Origin: Gramella sp. Hel_I_59
GTDB taxonomy: Bacteria > Bacteroidota > Bacteroidia > Flavobacteriales > Flavobacteriaceae
DNA: 64,000 nucleotides
Direction: 5' to 3'
Assembly (NCBI RefSeq): GCF_006714895.1
Contig: NZ_VFME01000001.1
Span: 868,001 to 932,000 of the forward strand
The notes beneath the pieces are model-generated. The model was not told where the DNA came from, did not search any database, and saw nothing but the letters and a program-made list of their open reading frames with translations. The translations under genes were made by a program, and so were the position numbers. Positions within the stretch are counted from its first letter, which is position 1. The number at the start of each line of letters is the position of its first letter. Below, piece after piece: positions 17,839 through 26,417 of this stretch.

Positions 17839-18642
17839 ATGTTATATAAATACCTGGGCGCCGTTTTAATTATTTTCTTATTCTCTGTGAATCTGAAAGC
17901 ACAGGAAACAGGCTTGCTTAAAGGGCAAATTATTTCTGAAAATAAGGATGTTCAGAATGTTCATATCGTAAACCTTACAAAGGAAACTGGAACTACCAGT
18001 GATGGAAACGGAGAATTTTTTATTGGTGCTGAAATTAATGATAGTCTCTTTATTTCTTCGGTTCAGTTTCAGAATAGGACAGTAGTGGTTCGGCAGAATA
18101 TGATCGAAAGCGGACAAATTGAGATCGAGCTATACGAAGCCATGAACGAACTTTCCGAAGTTTTTATCGATGATATTGAGTTAAGCGGTTACCTCGCAAA
18201 TGATCTTAATTTAATTTCCATTAAGGAAGTGGAGACCAAAAACCGTTTACAGCAGAATCTTGATGACTTCATCCGGAAAGACAGGGAACTAAATCCCTAT
18301 TACCAGCCTAGCATGACCGAAGGTATTCGCATTGATAAAATTGCGATGGCTATTGCAGAGAAATTATCGAAAAACAAAGAGATTCCGATAGTTTATAGTC
18401 CGAAGGAACTGGCTAATCTTAGTCTGAAAATAGTAGGAGAAGAGTTCTTTAGCAAGGATCTGGATCTTGATGCGAATGAAATTTGTAACTTCCTACTATA
18501 CTGCGATAGAGATCAGAATTTCGAGAAGCTGGTTCTTAATAATAATGCATTGGTTTTAATTGAATATTTTGAAACCAGGATCGAATCCTTCAGAAATCTT
18601 AGAGCTGAAAATCTCAACGCAGGAAGGCAGCTTCCTGGCTAA
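17839..18642 (+). CDS. Exported protein with carboxypeptidase-regulatory-like domain, paralogue 3 of 3
   Basis: This 267-residue protein has a signal peptide (IIFLFSVNLKAQ) and the same two-part layout as the two preceding genes: NVHIVNLTKETGTTSDGNGEF and LFISSVQFQN in the beta-sandwich part, MNELSEV at the junction, and NFLLYCDRDQNF near the end. It differs by a longer linker at about 135-190. It lies 46 bases after paralogue 2 and is likely in the same transcript. Three diverged copies in a row imply old duplication followed by retained, perhaps distinct, roles. Function is unknown. Confidence 0.87.
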   Translation: MLYKYLGAVLIIFLFSVNLKAQETGLLKGQIISENKDVQNVHIVNLTKETGTTSDGNGEFFIGAEINDSLFISSVQFQNRTVVVRQNMIESGQIEIELYEAMNELSEVFIDDIELSGYLANDLNLISIKEVETKNRLQQNLDDFIRKDRELNPYYQPSMTEGIRIDKIAMAIAEKLSKNKEIPIVYSPKELANLSLKIVGEEFFSKDLDLDANEICNFLLYCDRDQNFEKLVLNNNALVLIEYFETRIESFRNLRAENLNAGRQLPG

Positions 18643-18741
18643 ATCCTCTAATTAAACCATTTACTTATTTCAAAGTCTAAAAGCTGACTGCTCAATCTCT
18701 ATGAATGGCGCAGTAATTGTTTTATCTTCGGAAAAAAATAT

Positions 18742-19242
18742 ATGAAAAACCTCATTTTCAGTCTTTGCTGCCTGTTTATATTCAGCTCCTTCAGCAGTGA
18801 AGATCATGAGACTTACTTAAGTGTTACAGAAATTGAATACCGGCAAGATAGCAAGTCGGTGCAGGTGATCTCCAGGGTATTTATCGATGATATGGAAGAT
18901 GTGCTTACCAAACGCTTTGGTAAAGATGTGAGTCTTGCCTATAAAAAGGATCTTTCTGCTAATAAGGATCTTCTCGAAAAGTACTATTCCAAAAAATTAA
19001 GTATCAAAGTAAAGAATCAGGATATTCCATTGAAATTGCTGGGAAGCAAATTTGATGCTGATCAAATTGTCCTATTTCTGGAAGGCAAAAATGTGGAATC
19101 CTTTAAAACTGTAGAAGTAGAAAATCTCGTGCTTACAGATCTATTCGATACACAAAAAAATATTGTTCATGTGAAGAAAGGTGATGTGATCGAAAGTATG
19201 CTGCTGGTGAAAGCGAAAGGTAGGGACAGGGTTAATTTCTGA
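18742..19242 (+). CDS. DUF6702 family exported protein
   Basis: This 166-residue protein has an N-terminal signal (LIFSLCCLFIFSSFSS) and a body typical of the DUF6702 family: YLSVTEIEYRQDSKSVQVISRVF at about 27-49, then alternating strands and a C-terminal DTQKNIVHVKKGD segment. It looks like a small all-beta periplasmic protein. Function is unknown. It lies 62 bases before the M1 peptidase on the same strand; this pairing is, to my recollection, common in flavobacteria and suggests a link. Confidence 0.8.
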   Translation: MKNLIFSLCCLFIFSSFSSEDHETYLSVTEIEYRQDSKSVQVISRVFIDDMEDVLTKRFGKDVSLAYKKDLSANKDLLEKYYSKKLSIKVKNQDIPLKLLGSKFDADQIVLFLEGKNVESFKTVEVENLVLTDLFDTQKNIVHVKKGDVIESMLLVKAKGRDRVNF

Positions 19243-19303
19243 AAACTTTTCCATTGACGTATAAAATCTTATTTTTAGCAACCTATAAATTAAAATTTAG
19301 TAA

Positions 19304-21601
19304 ATGAAGCGATTAAAATTGTTGACCTCCGTGTTCATGATGTTTGTCTTTGCAGGTATCAACGCACAGGAAACTGAACAACAGGAACCACGGCAGCAAG
19401 GCCATACCAATCAAAACAAATTCCGGCAAATGTACCAGGAACTGGCAACTCCAAACCAGTATAGAACTGCATCTGGATCACCTGGACCTGCGTATTACCA
19501 GAATGAGGCAGATTACAAAATGGATATCGTTCTTGACGATAAGAATTCTGTGCTTACCGGAGAGGAAACTATCACCTACCACAATAATTCTCCACAGGAC
19601 CTTGAATACTTATGGGTTCAACTAGATCAGAATATCAGAAAAAAAGATGCTCCTCAAAAGGATGGAGACGGAATGGCTCCGGTTGCTACTGCAGCTGGTT
19701 TCGCTAATAAATATCTGGAAACTCCTTTCGATGGTGGTTTCAATATTAAAGAAGTATCTGCGAATGGATCAGATCTTGAATATACGATCAACCAGACAAT
19801 GATGCGCGTTGATCTTCCAAAGCCTTTAAAGGCTGGGGAGACTTATACGTTCGATATCAAATGGTCTTACAATGTGAATAACCACGTGACCAATCGTGCG
19901 CGTTCAGGATATGAGTTATTTCCTGAGGATGGAAACAAGGCTTATGTGATCGCTCAGTTCTTCCCGAGAATGGCCGTTTATAATGATGTTGAAGGATGGC
20001 AGAACTATCAGTTCTGGGGGAATGGAGAATTTGCACTTCCTTTTGGGGACTATGAAGTAAATATCACTGTACCTGCAGATCATATCATGGAAGCTACAGG
20101 TGAACTTCAGAATAGAAAGGACGTTTACTCTAAGGAAATGATGAAGCGTTATGAGCAGGCTAAGAAAAGTTATGACAAGCCAGTAATTATTGTTACCCAG
20201 GAAGAAGCTGAAAAGGCAGAAAAAAACTTTTCAGAAAAAACTAAAACCTGGACTTACAAAGCAGATATGGTTCGTGATTTCGCTTTCTCAACTTCAAGAA
20301 AATTCATTCTTGATATGATGGCGGTAGATGTGATGGGAAAAGATGTAATGGCTGTTTCTGTTTATCCTAAAGAAGGGAATCCTCTTTGGGAAGAATGGTC
20401 TACGAAAGCTGTAGCTGCAACTTTGGAGAGCTACTCAGAGCATACTTTCCAGTATCCTTATCATAAGGCAGTTTCAGTTCATGCTAAGAATCAAGGGATG
20501 GAATATCCAATGATTTGCTGGAATTATGGTCGTCCTGATGAGAATGGTAACTACAGTGACCGTACTAAGTTCGGGATGATAAGTGTAATTATTCATGAAG
20601 TTGGACACAACTTTTTTCCGATGATCGTAAATTCTGATGAAAGACAATGGGGTTGGATGGACGAAGGTATCAACACCTTTGTTCAGTATGTTGCAGAACA
20701 GGAATTTGGGAAAAAACATCCTGAGGCTATTGCACCAGAATCGAATTATCCTTCAAGAAGAGGAGCGCCAAGTAAGATCGTTCCTTATATGAAAGGAAAC
20801 CAAGACTATATTTCTCCAATTATGTCCAATCCAGAGCAAGTTTATCAATTAGGAAATAATGCCTATGGTAAGCCGGCTACTGCGTTGAATATCCTTCGTG
20901 AGACGATTATGGGTAAAGAATTGTTCGACTATTCTTTCGCTACTTATTCTAAAAGATGGATGTTCAAGCACCCAACTCCGGAAGATTTCTTCAGAACGAT
21001 GGAAGACGCTTCAGGCGTAGATCTTGATTGGTTCTGGAGAGGATGGTTCTATACTACAGATAATGTAGATATTGGAATTAAAGATGTTCAGAAGTACTAT
21101 GTTACTGATAATCCTACGGAAGCAGGTAGAGAAATGTTGAAGAGATATGGAACAACTCCTGAAGAAACCAAAGCACTTTATGTGGTTTCCGAAGATGATG
21201 AAGCCTTTTCAGAAGATATGAAAGGTAAATCCTTAATGGAAAATTCAGAAACTTTACAGGCTTATGTAATGGATAACTTTAGCGAGGAAGAGCGTAAAAA
21301 TCTTCAGGCACCTAAATATTTCTACCAGGTGACTTTTGAAAAACCAGGTGGGTTGGTAATGCCGATCATTGTAGAATTGAGCTATGCCGATGGAACTTCA
21401 GAAAAAGTTACTTACCCGGTTCAAATCTGGAGAAAGAATGATAGTAATGTAAGCAAAGTAATTCCATCAAATAAGGAAATTACTAAGATCACATTAGATC
21501 CAGATCTTGAAACAGCAGATGTTGATGTGAACAATAACAGCTGGCCTAAAAATGAAAACAAAAGTGAGTTCGATGAGTATAAAGATTCCACTCAGGACTA
21601 G
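19304..21601 (+). CDS. M1 family metallopeptidase (exported)
   Basis: This is a 765-residue zinc aminopeptidase-like protein with a signal peptide (LTSVFMMFVFAGINAQ). Residues about 65-260 form the M1 N-terminal beta saddle (VLTGEETITYHN). The catalytic domain has the substrate motif GMEYP near 400 and the zinc site HEVGH (431-435) with the third ligand Glu454 in GWMDEG, exactly 18 residues later as in M1 enzymes. The C-terminal region (about 600-765) is an extra domain. Predicted to cleave peptides in the periplasm or at the surface. Strong terminator downstream. Confidence 0.94.
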   Translation: MKRLKLLTSVFMMFVFAGINAQETEQQEPRQQGHTNQNKFRQMYQELATPNQYRTASGSPGPAYYQNEADYKMDIVLDDKNSVLTGEETITYHNNSPQDLEYLWVQLDQNIRKKDAPQKDGDGMAPVATAAGFANKYLETPFDGGFNIKEVSANGSDLEYTINQTMMRVDLPKPLKAGETYTFDIKWSYNVNNHVTNRARSGYELFPEDGNKAYVIAQFFPRMAVYNDVEGWQNYQFWGNGEFALPFGDYEVNITVPADHIMEATGELQNRKDVYSKEMMKRYEQAKKSYDKPVIIVTQEEAEKAEKNFSEKTKTWTYKADMVRDFAFSTSRKFILDMMAVDVMGKDVMAVSVYPKEGNPLWEEWSTKAVAATLESYSEHTFQYPYHKAVSVHAKNQGMEYPMICWNYGRPDENGNYSDRTKFGMISVIIHEVGHNFFPMIVNSDERQWGWMDEGINTFVQYVAEQEFGKKHPEAIAPESNYPSRRGAPSKIVPYMKGNQDYISPIMSNPEQVYQLGNNAYGKPATALNILRETIMGKELFDYSFATYSKRWMFKHPTPEDFFRTMEDASGVDLDWFWRGWFYTTDNVDIGIKDVQKYYVTDNPTEAGREMLKRYGTTPEETKALYVVSEDDEAFSEDMKGKSLMENSETLQAYVMDNFSEEERKNLQAPKYFYQVTFEKPGGLVMPIIVELSYADGTSEKVTYPVQIWRKNDSNVSKVIPSNKEITKITLDPDLETADVDVNNNSWPKNENKSEFDEYKDSTQD

Positions 21602-21619
21602 GTTTTAAGCTAATAATAT

Positions 21620-21651
21620 TTAAGCCGACTTTAACGAGTCGGCTTTTTTTA
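21620..21651 (+). terminator. Terminator of the M1 peptidase gene
   Basis: A 9-bp stem AAGCCGACT/AGTCGGCTT (21622-21630 with 21637-21645) with a 6-base loop is followed by a T-run. Confidence 0.9.
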
Positions 21652-21682
21652 TGCTTAGATTTGTATATATATTTGTTTTACT

Positions 21683-21964
21683 ATGCATATGTTACCATTA
21701 TTTATTAGCGGAGCCGAGATAGGCTTTATTTTGTTCATTCTGGTGATGGTTTTTGGAGCTGATAAAATTCCTGATATAGCCAAAGGTTTGGGTAAGGGAA
21801 TGAAAGCGGTAAAAAACGCATCTAATGATATTAAAAGTGAAATTCAGCGAAGCGCTGAAAAACAAGGCATAGATACAGACTTCACGAAAGATGTTCGGGG
21901 CGAGATTGACAAGGTTAAGGAAGATATCGATGATATCACAGGTTCTGTTCGTCGTAAGCTATAA
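21683..21964 (+). CDS. tatA: Sec-independent translocase protein TatA/TatE
   Basis: TatA forms the pore-like part of the twin-arginine system that exports folded proteins. The 93-residue protein has one N-terminal membrane helix (GFILFILVMVFGA), the hinge motif FGADKIPDIAKGLGKG and an amphipathic helix, then an acidic/basic tail with coiled-coil character. A second ATG at 21689 (third residue) could also be the start. It is followed after 10 bases by the PAP2 phosphatase gene. Confidence 0.93.
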   Translation: MHMLPLFISGAEIGFILFILVMVFGADKIPDIAKGLGKGMKAVKNASNDIKSEIQRSAEKQGIDTDFTKDVRGEIDKVKEDIDDITGSVRRKL

Positions 21965-21974
21965 TATGTAATCG

Positions 21975-22532
21975 ATGTGGGACCAGATCGAAGAATGGGA
22001 CAGGCAACTATTTGTATACCTGAACAACCTTGGAATAGAAAAGTATGATACTTTCTGGATCTTTGTTACCAATCCGGCACACTGGATCCCAGTATTTCTA
22101 GTTTTCTTTCTACTTTTCTTTGTAGCATTTCACTGGAAAAAAGGACTTTTCACCAGTTTATTTCTGCTACTAACTGTAGCCGTGACTTATGGCTTTACAA
22201 ATCTTGTAAAAGCTCTGGCTGTTCGTAACAGGCCTAATAATACACCTGAATTAGCAGAACTTATTAGAATATTACAGGAGCCAACTAATTATAGTTTCTT
22301 TTCGGGTCACGCATCAACCTCCTTTGCTGCGACAACCTTTATCGTTCTTGCATTGAGAAAATGGAGCAAATGGATATATCTTGCTTATATCTGGCCATTC
22401 CTTTTCGTAATGAGCAGGATCTATGTAGGAGTTCATTTTCCAGGCGATATCATCGTTGGGATGATCGTTGGAATCATAATGGCCTTTCTCTTCTTTAGTC
22501 TTTATAACCGAGCTGGAACAAGGATTTATTAG
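21975..22532 (+). CDS. PAP2 superfamily membrane phosphatase
   Basis: This 185-residue integral membrane protein has five to six helices and carries all three motifs of the type 2 phosphatidic acid phosphatase family: KX6RP (Lys79 to Pro87), SGH (110-112) and SRX5HX3D (Ser147 to Asp158). Likely substrates are phosphatidic acid, undecaprenyl pyrophosphate or another lipid phosphate; the sequence does not decide which. It lies downstream of tatA, and its TAG stop abuts the TAG stop of the convergent methyltransferase gene without any spacer. Confidence 0.92.
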   Translation: MWDQIEEWDRQLFVYLNNLGIEKYDTFWIFVTNPAHWIPVFLVFFLLFFVAFHWKKGLFTSLFLLLTVAVTYGFTNLVKALAVRNRPNNTPELAELIRILQEPTNYSFFSGHASTSFAATTFIVLALRKWSKWIYLAYIWPFLFVMSRIYVGVHFPGDIIVGMIVGIIMAFLFFSLYNRAGTRIY

Positions 22533-23174
22533 CTATTTCACTCTTGAAAGTGTGAGACCGTCACGAATTGGCAAGATCACAGTTTCTACCCGAGGATCCT
22601 CATTTAATAGAGCATTGTATTCCAGTAGCGCTTTTGTAGAGAGGTCGTCTTTTTTAAGTTCTTCCACAACCTTCCCACTCCATAGAACATTATCTGAAAG
22701 TATAATTCCGCCGCTGTTCATTTTATCAATGATCAGCTCGAAATACTTCGGGTAGTTAGGTTTATCGGCATCAATAAATACCAGGTCAAATTTTTCTTCA
22801 ATTTTGGGAATGATTTCCGTAGCATCACCAATATGCTGTACGATTCTATCGCTATATGCTGAAGCTTGAAAATGTTTCTTCTGAAAGTCTTCCAGTTCTT
22901 CATTTATATCTATCGTATGCAGGATTCCATCCTCTGTAAGACCTTCAGCCAGGCACAGGGCAGAATAGCCTGTATATGTACCAATTTCCAGGATAGATCG
23001 AGGATTTTTCATCTTGGAAAGTAAACTTAAAACCCTGCCCTGGTAATGACCACTAAGCATTCTGGGCTGCATGACTTTCTGATTAGTTTCACGGTTTAAT
23101 TTTGCCAGATGTTGAGGTTCTGGCTGAGAATGTGCTACTATATACTCATCAATATTTTCAGGTAGGAAATGCAT
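22533..23174 (-). CDS. Class I SAM-dependent O-methyltransferase (caffeoyl-CoA/catechol type)
   Basis: The 213-residue protein has the family's motif I ILEIGTYTGYSALCLAEG (about 60-78), the acidic motif IDINEE, and DLVFIDADKPNY, where the two Asp residues help bind the divalent metal, plus a later NVLWSG segment. It would transfer a methyl group to a hydroxyl, probably of a catechol-like compound; the true substrate is unknown. I start it at the ATG at 23174 rather than the TTG two codons before. It ends against the PAP2 gene with no gap (TAG/CTA) and no terminator between. Confidence 0.93.
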   Translation of the reverse strand: MHFLPENIDEYIVAHSQPEPQHLAKLNRETNQKVMQPRMLSGHYQGRVLSLLSKMKNPRSILEIGTYTGYSALCLAEGLTEDGILHTIDINEELEDFQKKHFQASAYSDRIVQHIGDATEIIPKIEEKFDLVFIDADKPNYPKYFELIIDKMNSGGIILSDNVLWSGKVVEELKKDDLSTKALLEYNALLNEDPRVETVILPIRDGLTLSRVK

Positions 23175-23266
23175 ATTCAAAGTTTAGGTAAAAATATGGA
23201 TTTTCTCTTTCCTGCGGGTCCCGAAGTATTGAAAACGAAATTGTATTTTTACAAAAAACACAAGTT

Positions 23267-24553
23267 ATGAAATTTGAAAATTCACTGGAATTTGCTCAGC
23301 GCCTGGATAAGGAAGATGAACTGGCAAATTACCGGAATGAATTTATCTTCCCGAAAATTAAAGGTAAGGACGCTATATATTTCGTCGGAAATTCATTGGG
23401 TCTGCAACCTAAATCTGCAAAAAAGTACGTAGATGATATCATGCAGGATTGGGCAGAACTGGGAGTTGAAGGTCATTTTAAAGCCGAAAAGCCATGGTGG
23501 GATTATCACGAAAAATTTGCTGAAAAACTAGCTAAAGTAGTAGGTGCAAATCCTTCCGAAGTGACCGTTATGAACACGCTCACGGTAAATCTTCATCTTT
23601 TGATGGTAAGCTTTTACAGACCACAAGGCAAACGTTATAAGATCATTTGTGAAGAAAAAGCATTTCCCAGCGATCAATATATGATCTCCAGCCAGGTTCG
23701 TTTTCATGGATTTGATCCTGAAGATGCCATCGTAGAGATCAAAAAGCGCGATGGAGAGCATAATTTTAGAACAGAGGATATCCTTAGTAAAATAGATGAA
23801 GTGGGAGAGGAGTGTGCTCTTGTGCTAATTGGTGGAGTGAATTACTACACAGGTCAGGTCATGGATATGGATACTATCACTAAAGCAGGTCACAAAGTTG
23901 GAGCCTTTGTTGGTTGGGATCTTGCTCACGCAGCGGGAAATATAGAACTAAAATTAAGTGAATGGAATGTGGATTTTGCCGCCTGGTGTAGTTATAAATA
24001 TATGAATTCAGGCCCTGGAAATGCTTCAGGATGTTTTATAAATGAGAAATATCATAATAAAAAAGATATTCCCAGATTTGAAGGTTGGTGGGGACATAAT
24101 AAAGAACGTCGATTTTTAATGGAGCCAGAATTTCAACCAGAATCCAATGCAGATGCCTGGCAGATTAGTAATGCACCGGTTCTTGCCCTTGCGCCATATC
24201 TTGCGTCTCTGGAAATGTTCGCTGAGGTAGGAATGAATAGCTTGCTAAAGAAGAGAGACAAAATTGTCGCATATCTTGAGTTCGTACTGCACGAAATAGA
24301 CAAGGATGTAGACAGTACTTTCGAAATCATTACTCCTTCAGCGCAGAAGGAAAGAGGAACTCAGCTTTCAGTTTTTTTGCACGGTGAAGGGAAAGAGATC
24401 TTTAATTATCTCATGGAGAATGGAGTGATGCTGGATTGGCGTGAGCCAAACGTGATCAGGTTAGCACCTGCACCATTTTATTGTTCTTATGAAGATATCT
24501 TTAGATTCGGTCAGATCTTAAAAGAGGGGATACTCTCAAAAAATAAGTCATAA
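23267..24553 (+). CDS. kynU: Kynureninase
   Basis: This PLP enzyme cleaves kynurenine to anthranilate, or 3-hydroxykynurenine to 3-hydroxyanthranilate. At 428 residues it has the family start FVGNSLGLQPKS and the Schiff-base lysine Lys244 in WCSYKYMNSGPG, with GGVNYYTGQ and WDLAHAAGN nearby. With kmo (31733-33076) it gives two steps of the kynurenine branch of tryptophan breakdown or of NAD synthesis. The dioxygenases at either end of the pathway are not in this window. It has its own terminator. Confidence 0.96.
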   Translation: MKFENSLEFAQRLDKEDELANYRNEFIFPKIKGKDAIYFVGNSLGLQPKSAKKYVDDIMQDWAELGVEGHFKAEKPWWDYHEKFAEKLAKVVGANPSEVTVMNTLTVNLHLLMVSFYRPQGKRYKIICEEKAFPSDQYMISSQVRFHGFDPEDAIVEIKKRDGEHNFRTEDILSKIDEVGEECALVLIGGVNYYTGQVMDMDTITKAGHKVGAFVGWDLAHAAGNIELKLSEWNVDFAAWCSYKYMNSGPGNASGCFINEKYHNKKDIPRFEGWWGHNKERRFLMEPEFQPESNADAWQISNAPVLALAPYLASLEMFAEVGMNSLLKKRDKIVAYLEFVLHEIDKDVDSTFEIITPSAQKERGTQLSVFLHGEGKEIFNYLMENGVMLDWREPNVIRLAPAPFYCSYEDIFRFGQILKEGILSKNKS

Positions 24554-24582
24554 AAAAAGGAGGCATTTGCCTCCTTTTTTTA
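24552..24582. terminator. Terminator between kynU and a convergent lipoprotein gene
   Basis: GGAGGC/GCCTCC stem with an ATTT loop (24559-24574), flanked by A-runs and T-runs on the two sides; it can serve both genes. Confidence 0.88.
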
Positions 24583-24597
24583 TGACCTGTTTTTCTT

Positions 24598-25269
24598 CTA
24601 TTCTACTGAAATATCATCAAAGAATAATTCAAAACTATCATCCTTGGATTTATGCATGGTAGCAATCTTGATTCCTTTGAAATCTTTATAATCTTCCCAG
24701 GTTGTCGCCATTTCACGACCTCCATCTGAAGATTTGTACACCCACTCTCTAATCATGAATTCATCATCAAAATAGATGTCGTAGCTATCACCTGGAGTGT
24801 AACCACCATCTTTTGGATAACTTACAGTGAGCATCTGCATTTCGTCTCCGCTAATTGGTGCTTTTGCTTTCTTTGGTTCACTAAGATCTGCCAATGACCA
24901 CTTTAATTGAAAAGGGAACAATAACCAGTAGGAATCATTCACAAACCGCTGATCGATATATTTTTTATCTTCAGCCAGGCTGTCCTTTCTGGTATAACTC
25001 ATTACCGAGTCATTTTCGGTTAGACTAATCTTGTCTGTATCCACATTCCAGTTCCATCTTCTTTCAGATCTCAGAGAATCGTTCACTTTTACATTGAAGG
25101 TAAATTTGATCTTTTTAATACTATCAAATTCTTCAAAACCATTGACCATTGCGATCTTTTCATGAACTTCCAGGTTTGGATCCTCTTCAGGAGTTACTTC
25201 CTTCTTTTTGTCTTCATTGCAGGACATAAGCGTAATTCCGGCAAGAAATGTAAGCAGTAGTTTTTTCAT
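24598..25269 (-). CDS. Lipoprotein of unknown function
   Basis: This is a 223-residue lipoprotein with lipobox LMSC (Cys17) and a short acidic linker. The body (about 40-223) is rich in beta-strand-like segments with many charged and aromatic residues; it contains RWNWNVDTD, FPFQLKWSL and GDSYDIYFDDEF. The pattern suggests a LolA/LolB-like or related beta-sheet fold, similar to what I recall of DUF6503 proteins, but I could not verify that. It follows the SDR gene by 34 bases and is probably cotranscribed with it. Confidence 0.75.
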   Translation of the reverse strand: MKKLLLTFLAGITLMSCNEDKKKEVTPEEDPNLEVHEKIAMVNGFEEFDSIKKIKFTFNVKVNDSLRSERRWNWNVDTDKISLTENDSVMSYTRKDSLAEDKKYIDQRFVNDSYWLLFPFQLKWSLADLSEPKKAKAPISGDEMQMLTVSYPKDGGYTPGDSYDIYFDDEFMIREWVYKSSDGGREMATTWEDYKDFKGIKIATMHKSKDDSFELFFDDISVE

Positions 25270-25303
25270 AGTTTTAGTTTTTTAAATATAGTTATTCTTT
25301 TGT

Positions 25304-26062
25304 TTATAGTGCGTTTATGCTCATTCCACCATCAGCAACAATATTCTGTCCGGTTACAAATGAAGAAGCTGGCATCGCTAAAAATGCTACAATACTGGCA
25401 ATCTCTTTTGCTTCGGCAACGCGGTTAAGCGGAGTTCTGGAAATAATTGATTTCATTTTTTCCTCATTATGCAGGTAGCCTTCCGTTAGTGGAGTCTTCG
25501 TAAACCACGGCGAAACTGCATTCACTCTTATTCCTTCTGAAGCCCATTCTACAGCAAGACTTCTAGTTTGTTGTAATAATCCTGCTTTAGACATCGCGTA
25601 AGGAGTACCCGTACCAACATCCTGAAGTGCTGCAGAAGATGCTACATTAATAATTGTCGATCCATCTGAAATTTTCAGAAGTGGAAATAGCAAACGGCTA
25701 AGCGTAAAAGGCGCTACCAGATTAATGTCCAGAACTTTCTTGTACTCTTCTTCAGAATATTCGTGTGCCTTTTTCCGGATATTGATACCGGCATTATTAA
25801 CGAGTACATCCAGACTACTCCAGTTTTCAGAAATCCAGTTCGAAACTTTTTCAGAATCAGATAGTTTTGAAGCATCAGCAACAAGGCCTTTAACTATGTA
25901 ACCTTTATCCTTCAGTTCATTTTCCAGATCTTCCACTTCACTTGATGTTCTGGAAGTGAATAGTACCTGTGCACCCAATTCCAGAAATTGTTCTACACAT
26001 GCTTTTCCAATTCCTTTTGTTCCACCGGTTACCAATACCTTCTTAGATTCTAATCTCCACAT
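25304..26062 (-). CDS. Short-chain dehydrogenase/reductase (SDR) family oxidoreductase
   Basis: This 252-residue classical SDR uses NAD(P)H in a Rossmann fold. The cofactor motif GGTKGIG is at 13-19, NNAG at 89-92, catalytic Ser at about 142-143, and YAMSK with Tyr155 and Lys159. The C-terminal AMPASSFVTGQNIVADGG is typical for tropinone-reductase-like members. Substrate is unknown. A terminator for the upstream small gene lies just before its start, so it probably has its own promoter or depends on read-through. Confidence 0.92.
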   Translation of the reverse strand: MWRLESKKVLVTGGTKGIGKACVEQFLELGAQVLFTSRTSSEVEDLENELKDKGYIVKGLVADASKLSDSEKVSNWISENWSSLDVLVNNAGINIRKKAHEYSEEEYKKVLDINLVAPFTLSRLLFPLLKISDGSTIINVASSAALQDVGTGTPYAMSKAGLLQQTRSLAVEWASEGIRVNAVSPWFTKTPLTEGYLHNEEKMKSIISRTPLNRVAEAKEIASIVAFLAMPASSFVTGQNIVADGGMSINAL

Positions 26063-26073
26063 ATTTCGATTTT

Positions 26074-26106
26074 AAACAAAAAACCCTTTGATCGCTCAAA
26101 GGGTTA
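26074..26106 (-). terminator. Terminator of the 51-residue membrane protein gene
   Basis: Inverted repeat AACCCTTTGA/TCAAAGGGTT with a 4-base loop; on the minus strand it is followed by TTTTTTGTTT. It lies between the small gene (26126-26281) and the SDR start at 26062. Confidence 0.88.
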
Positions 26107-26125
26107 GTAACAATTATATTGAATA

Positions 26126-26281
26126 TTATAGTTTACGGCCTGTAAGTAACTTGTACAGGATTAGTATTACAGCTACAACAATAAGGATATGTATGATGCT
26201 TCCTAAATCTGGGAATGCAAAATATCCAATTAGCCATCCAATTACTAGTAATACGATAATAAGCCAAATTAAATCTCTCAT
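26126..26281 (-). CDS. 51-residue membrane protein (lmo0937-like family)
   Basis: On the minus strand an ATG at 26281 opens a frame to TAA at 26126-26128. It codes for 51 residues with a short MRDLIW start, two hydrophobic helices (about 5-22 and 29-44, separated by a GYFAFPDLGS turn) and a TGRKL end. This is the pattern of the widespread lmo0937/DUF5670-type small membrane proteins, whose role is unknown and which are often stress-linked. A dedicated terminator follows. The gene is easily missed because it is below common length cut-offs. An overlapping plus-strand frame of 69 codons looks spurious. Confidence 0.88.
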   Translation of the reverse strand: MRDLIWLIIVLLVIGWLIGYFAFPDLGSIIHILIVVAVILILYKLLTGRKL

Positions 26282-26417
26282 AATGTTCTGGTTTTAGACT
26301 GGTTTTATCCTGCCTTTGGTTAATGATTTTTAGTTAGGTGGTTTAATAATTCCAGGACTAAATTAGACAAAGCATTAACCCACTGGTTTTCATTTAACCT
26401 TGATTTAACTATAAGTA
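26282..26417. promoter_or_regulatory. Leader region of the 51-residue protein gene with long-range inverted repeat
   Basis: GGTTAATG (26318-26325) and CATTAACC (26373-26380) are 8-bp complementary arms 47 bases apart. No exact TAnnTTTG element was found on the minus strand. Nothing else is recognised. Confidence 0.3.

Noticed and set aside
26088..26297. Plus-strand frame of 69 codons over the 51-residue gene
   Set aside because: It begins in the terminator of the minus-strand gene and is the shadow of two membrane helices.
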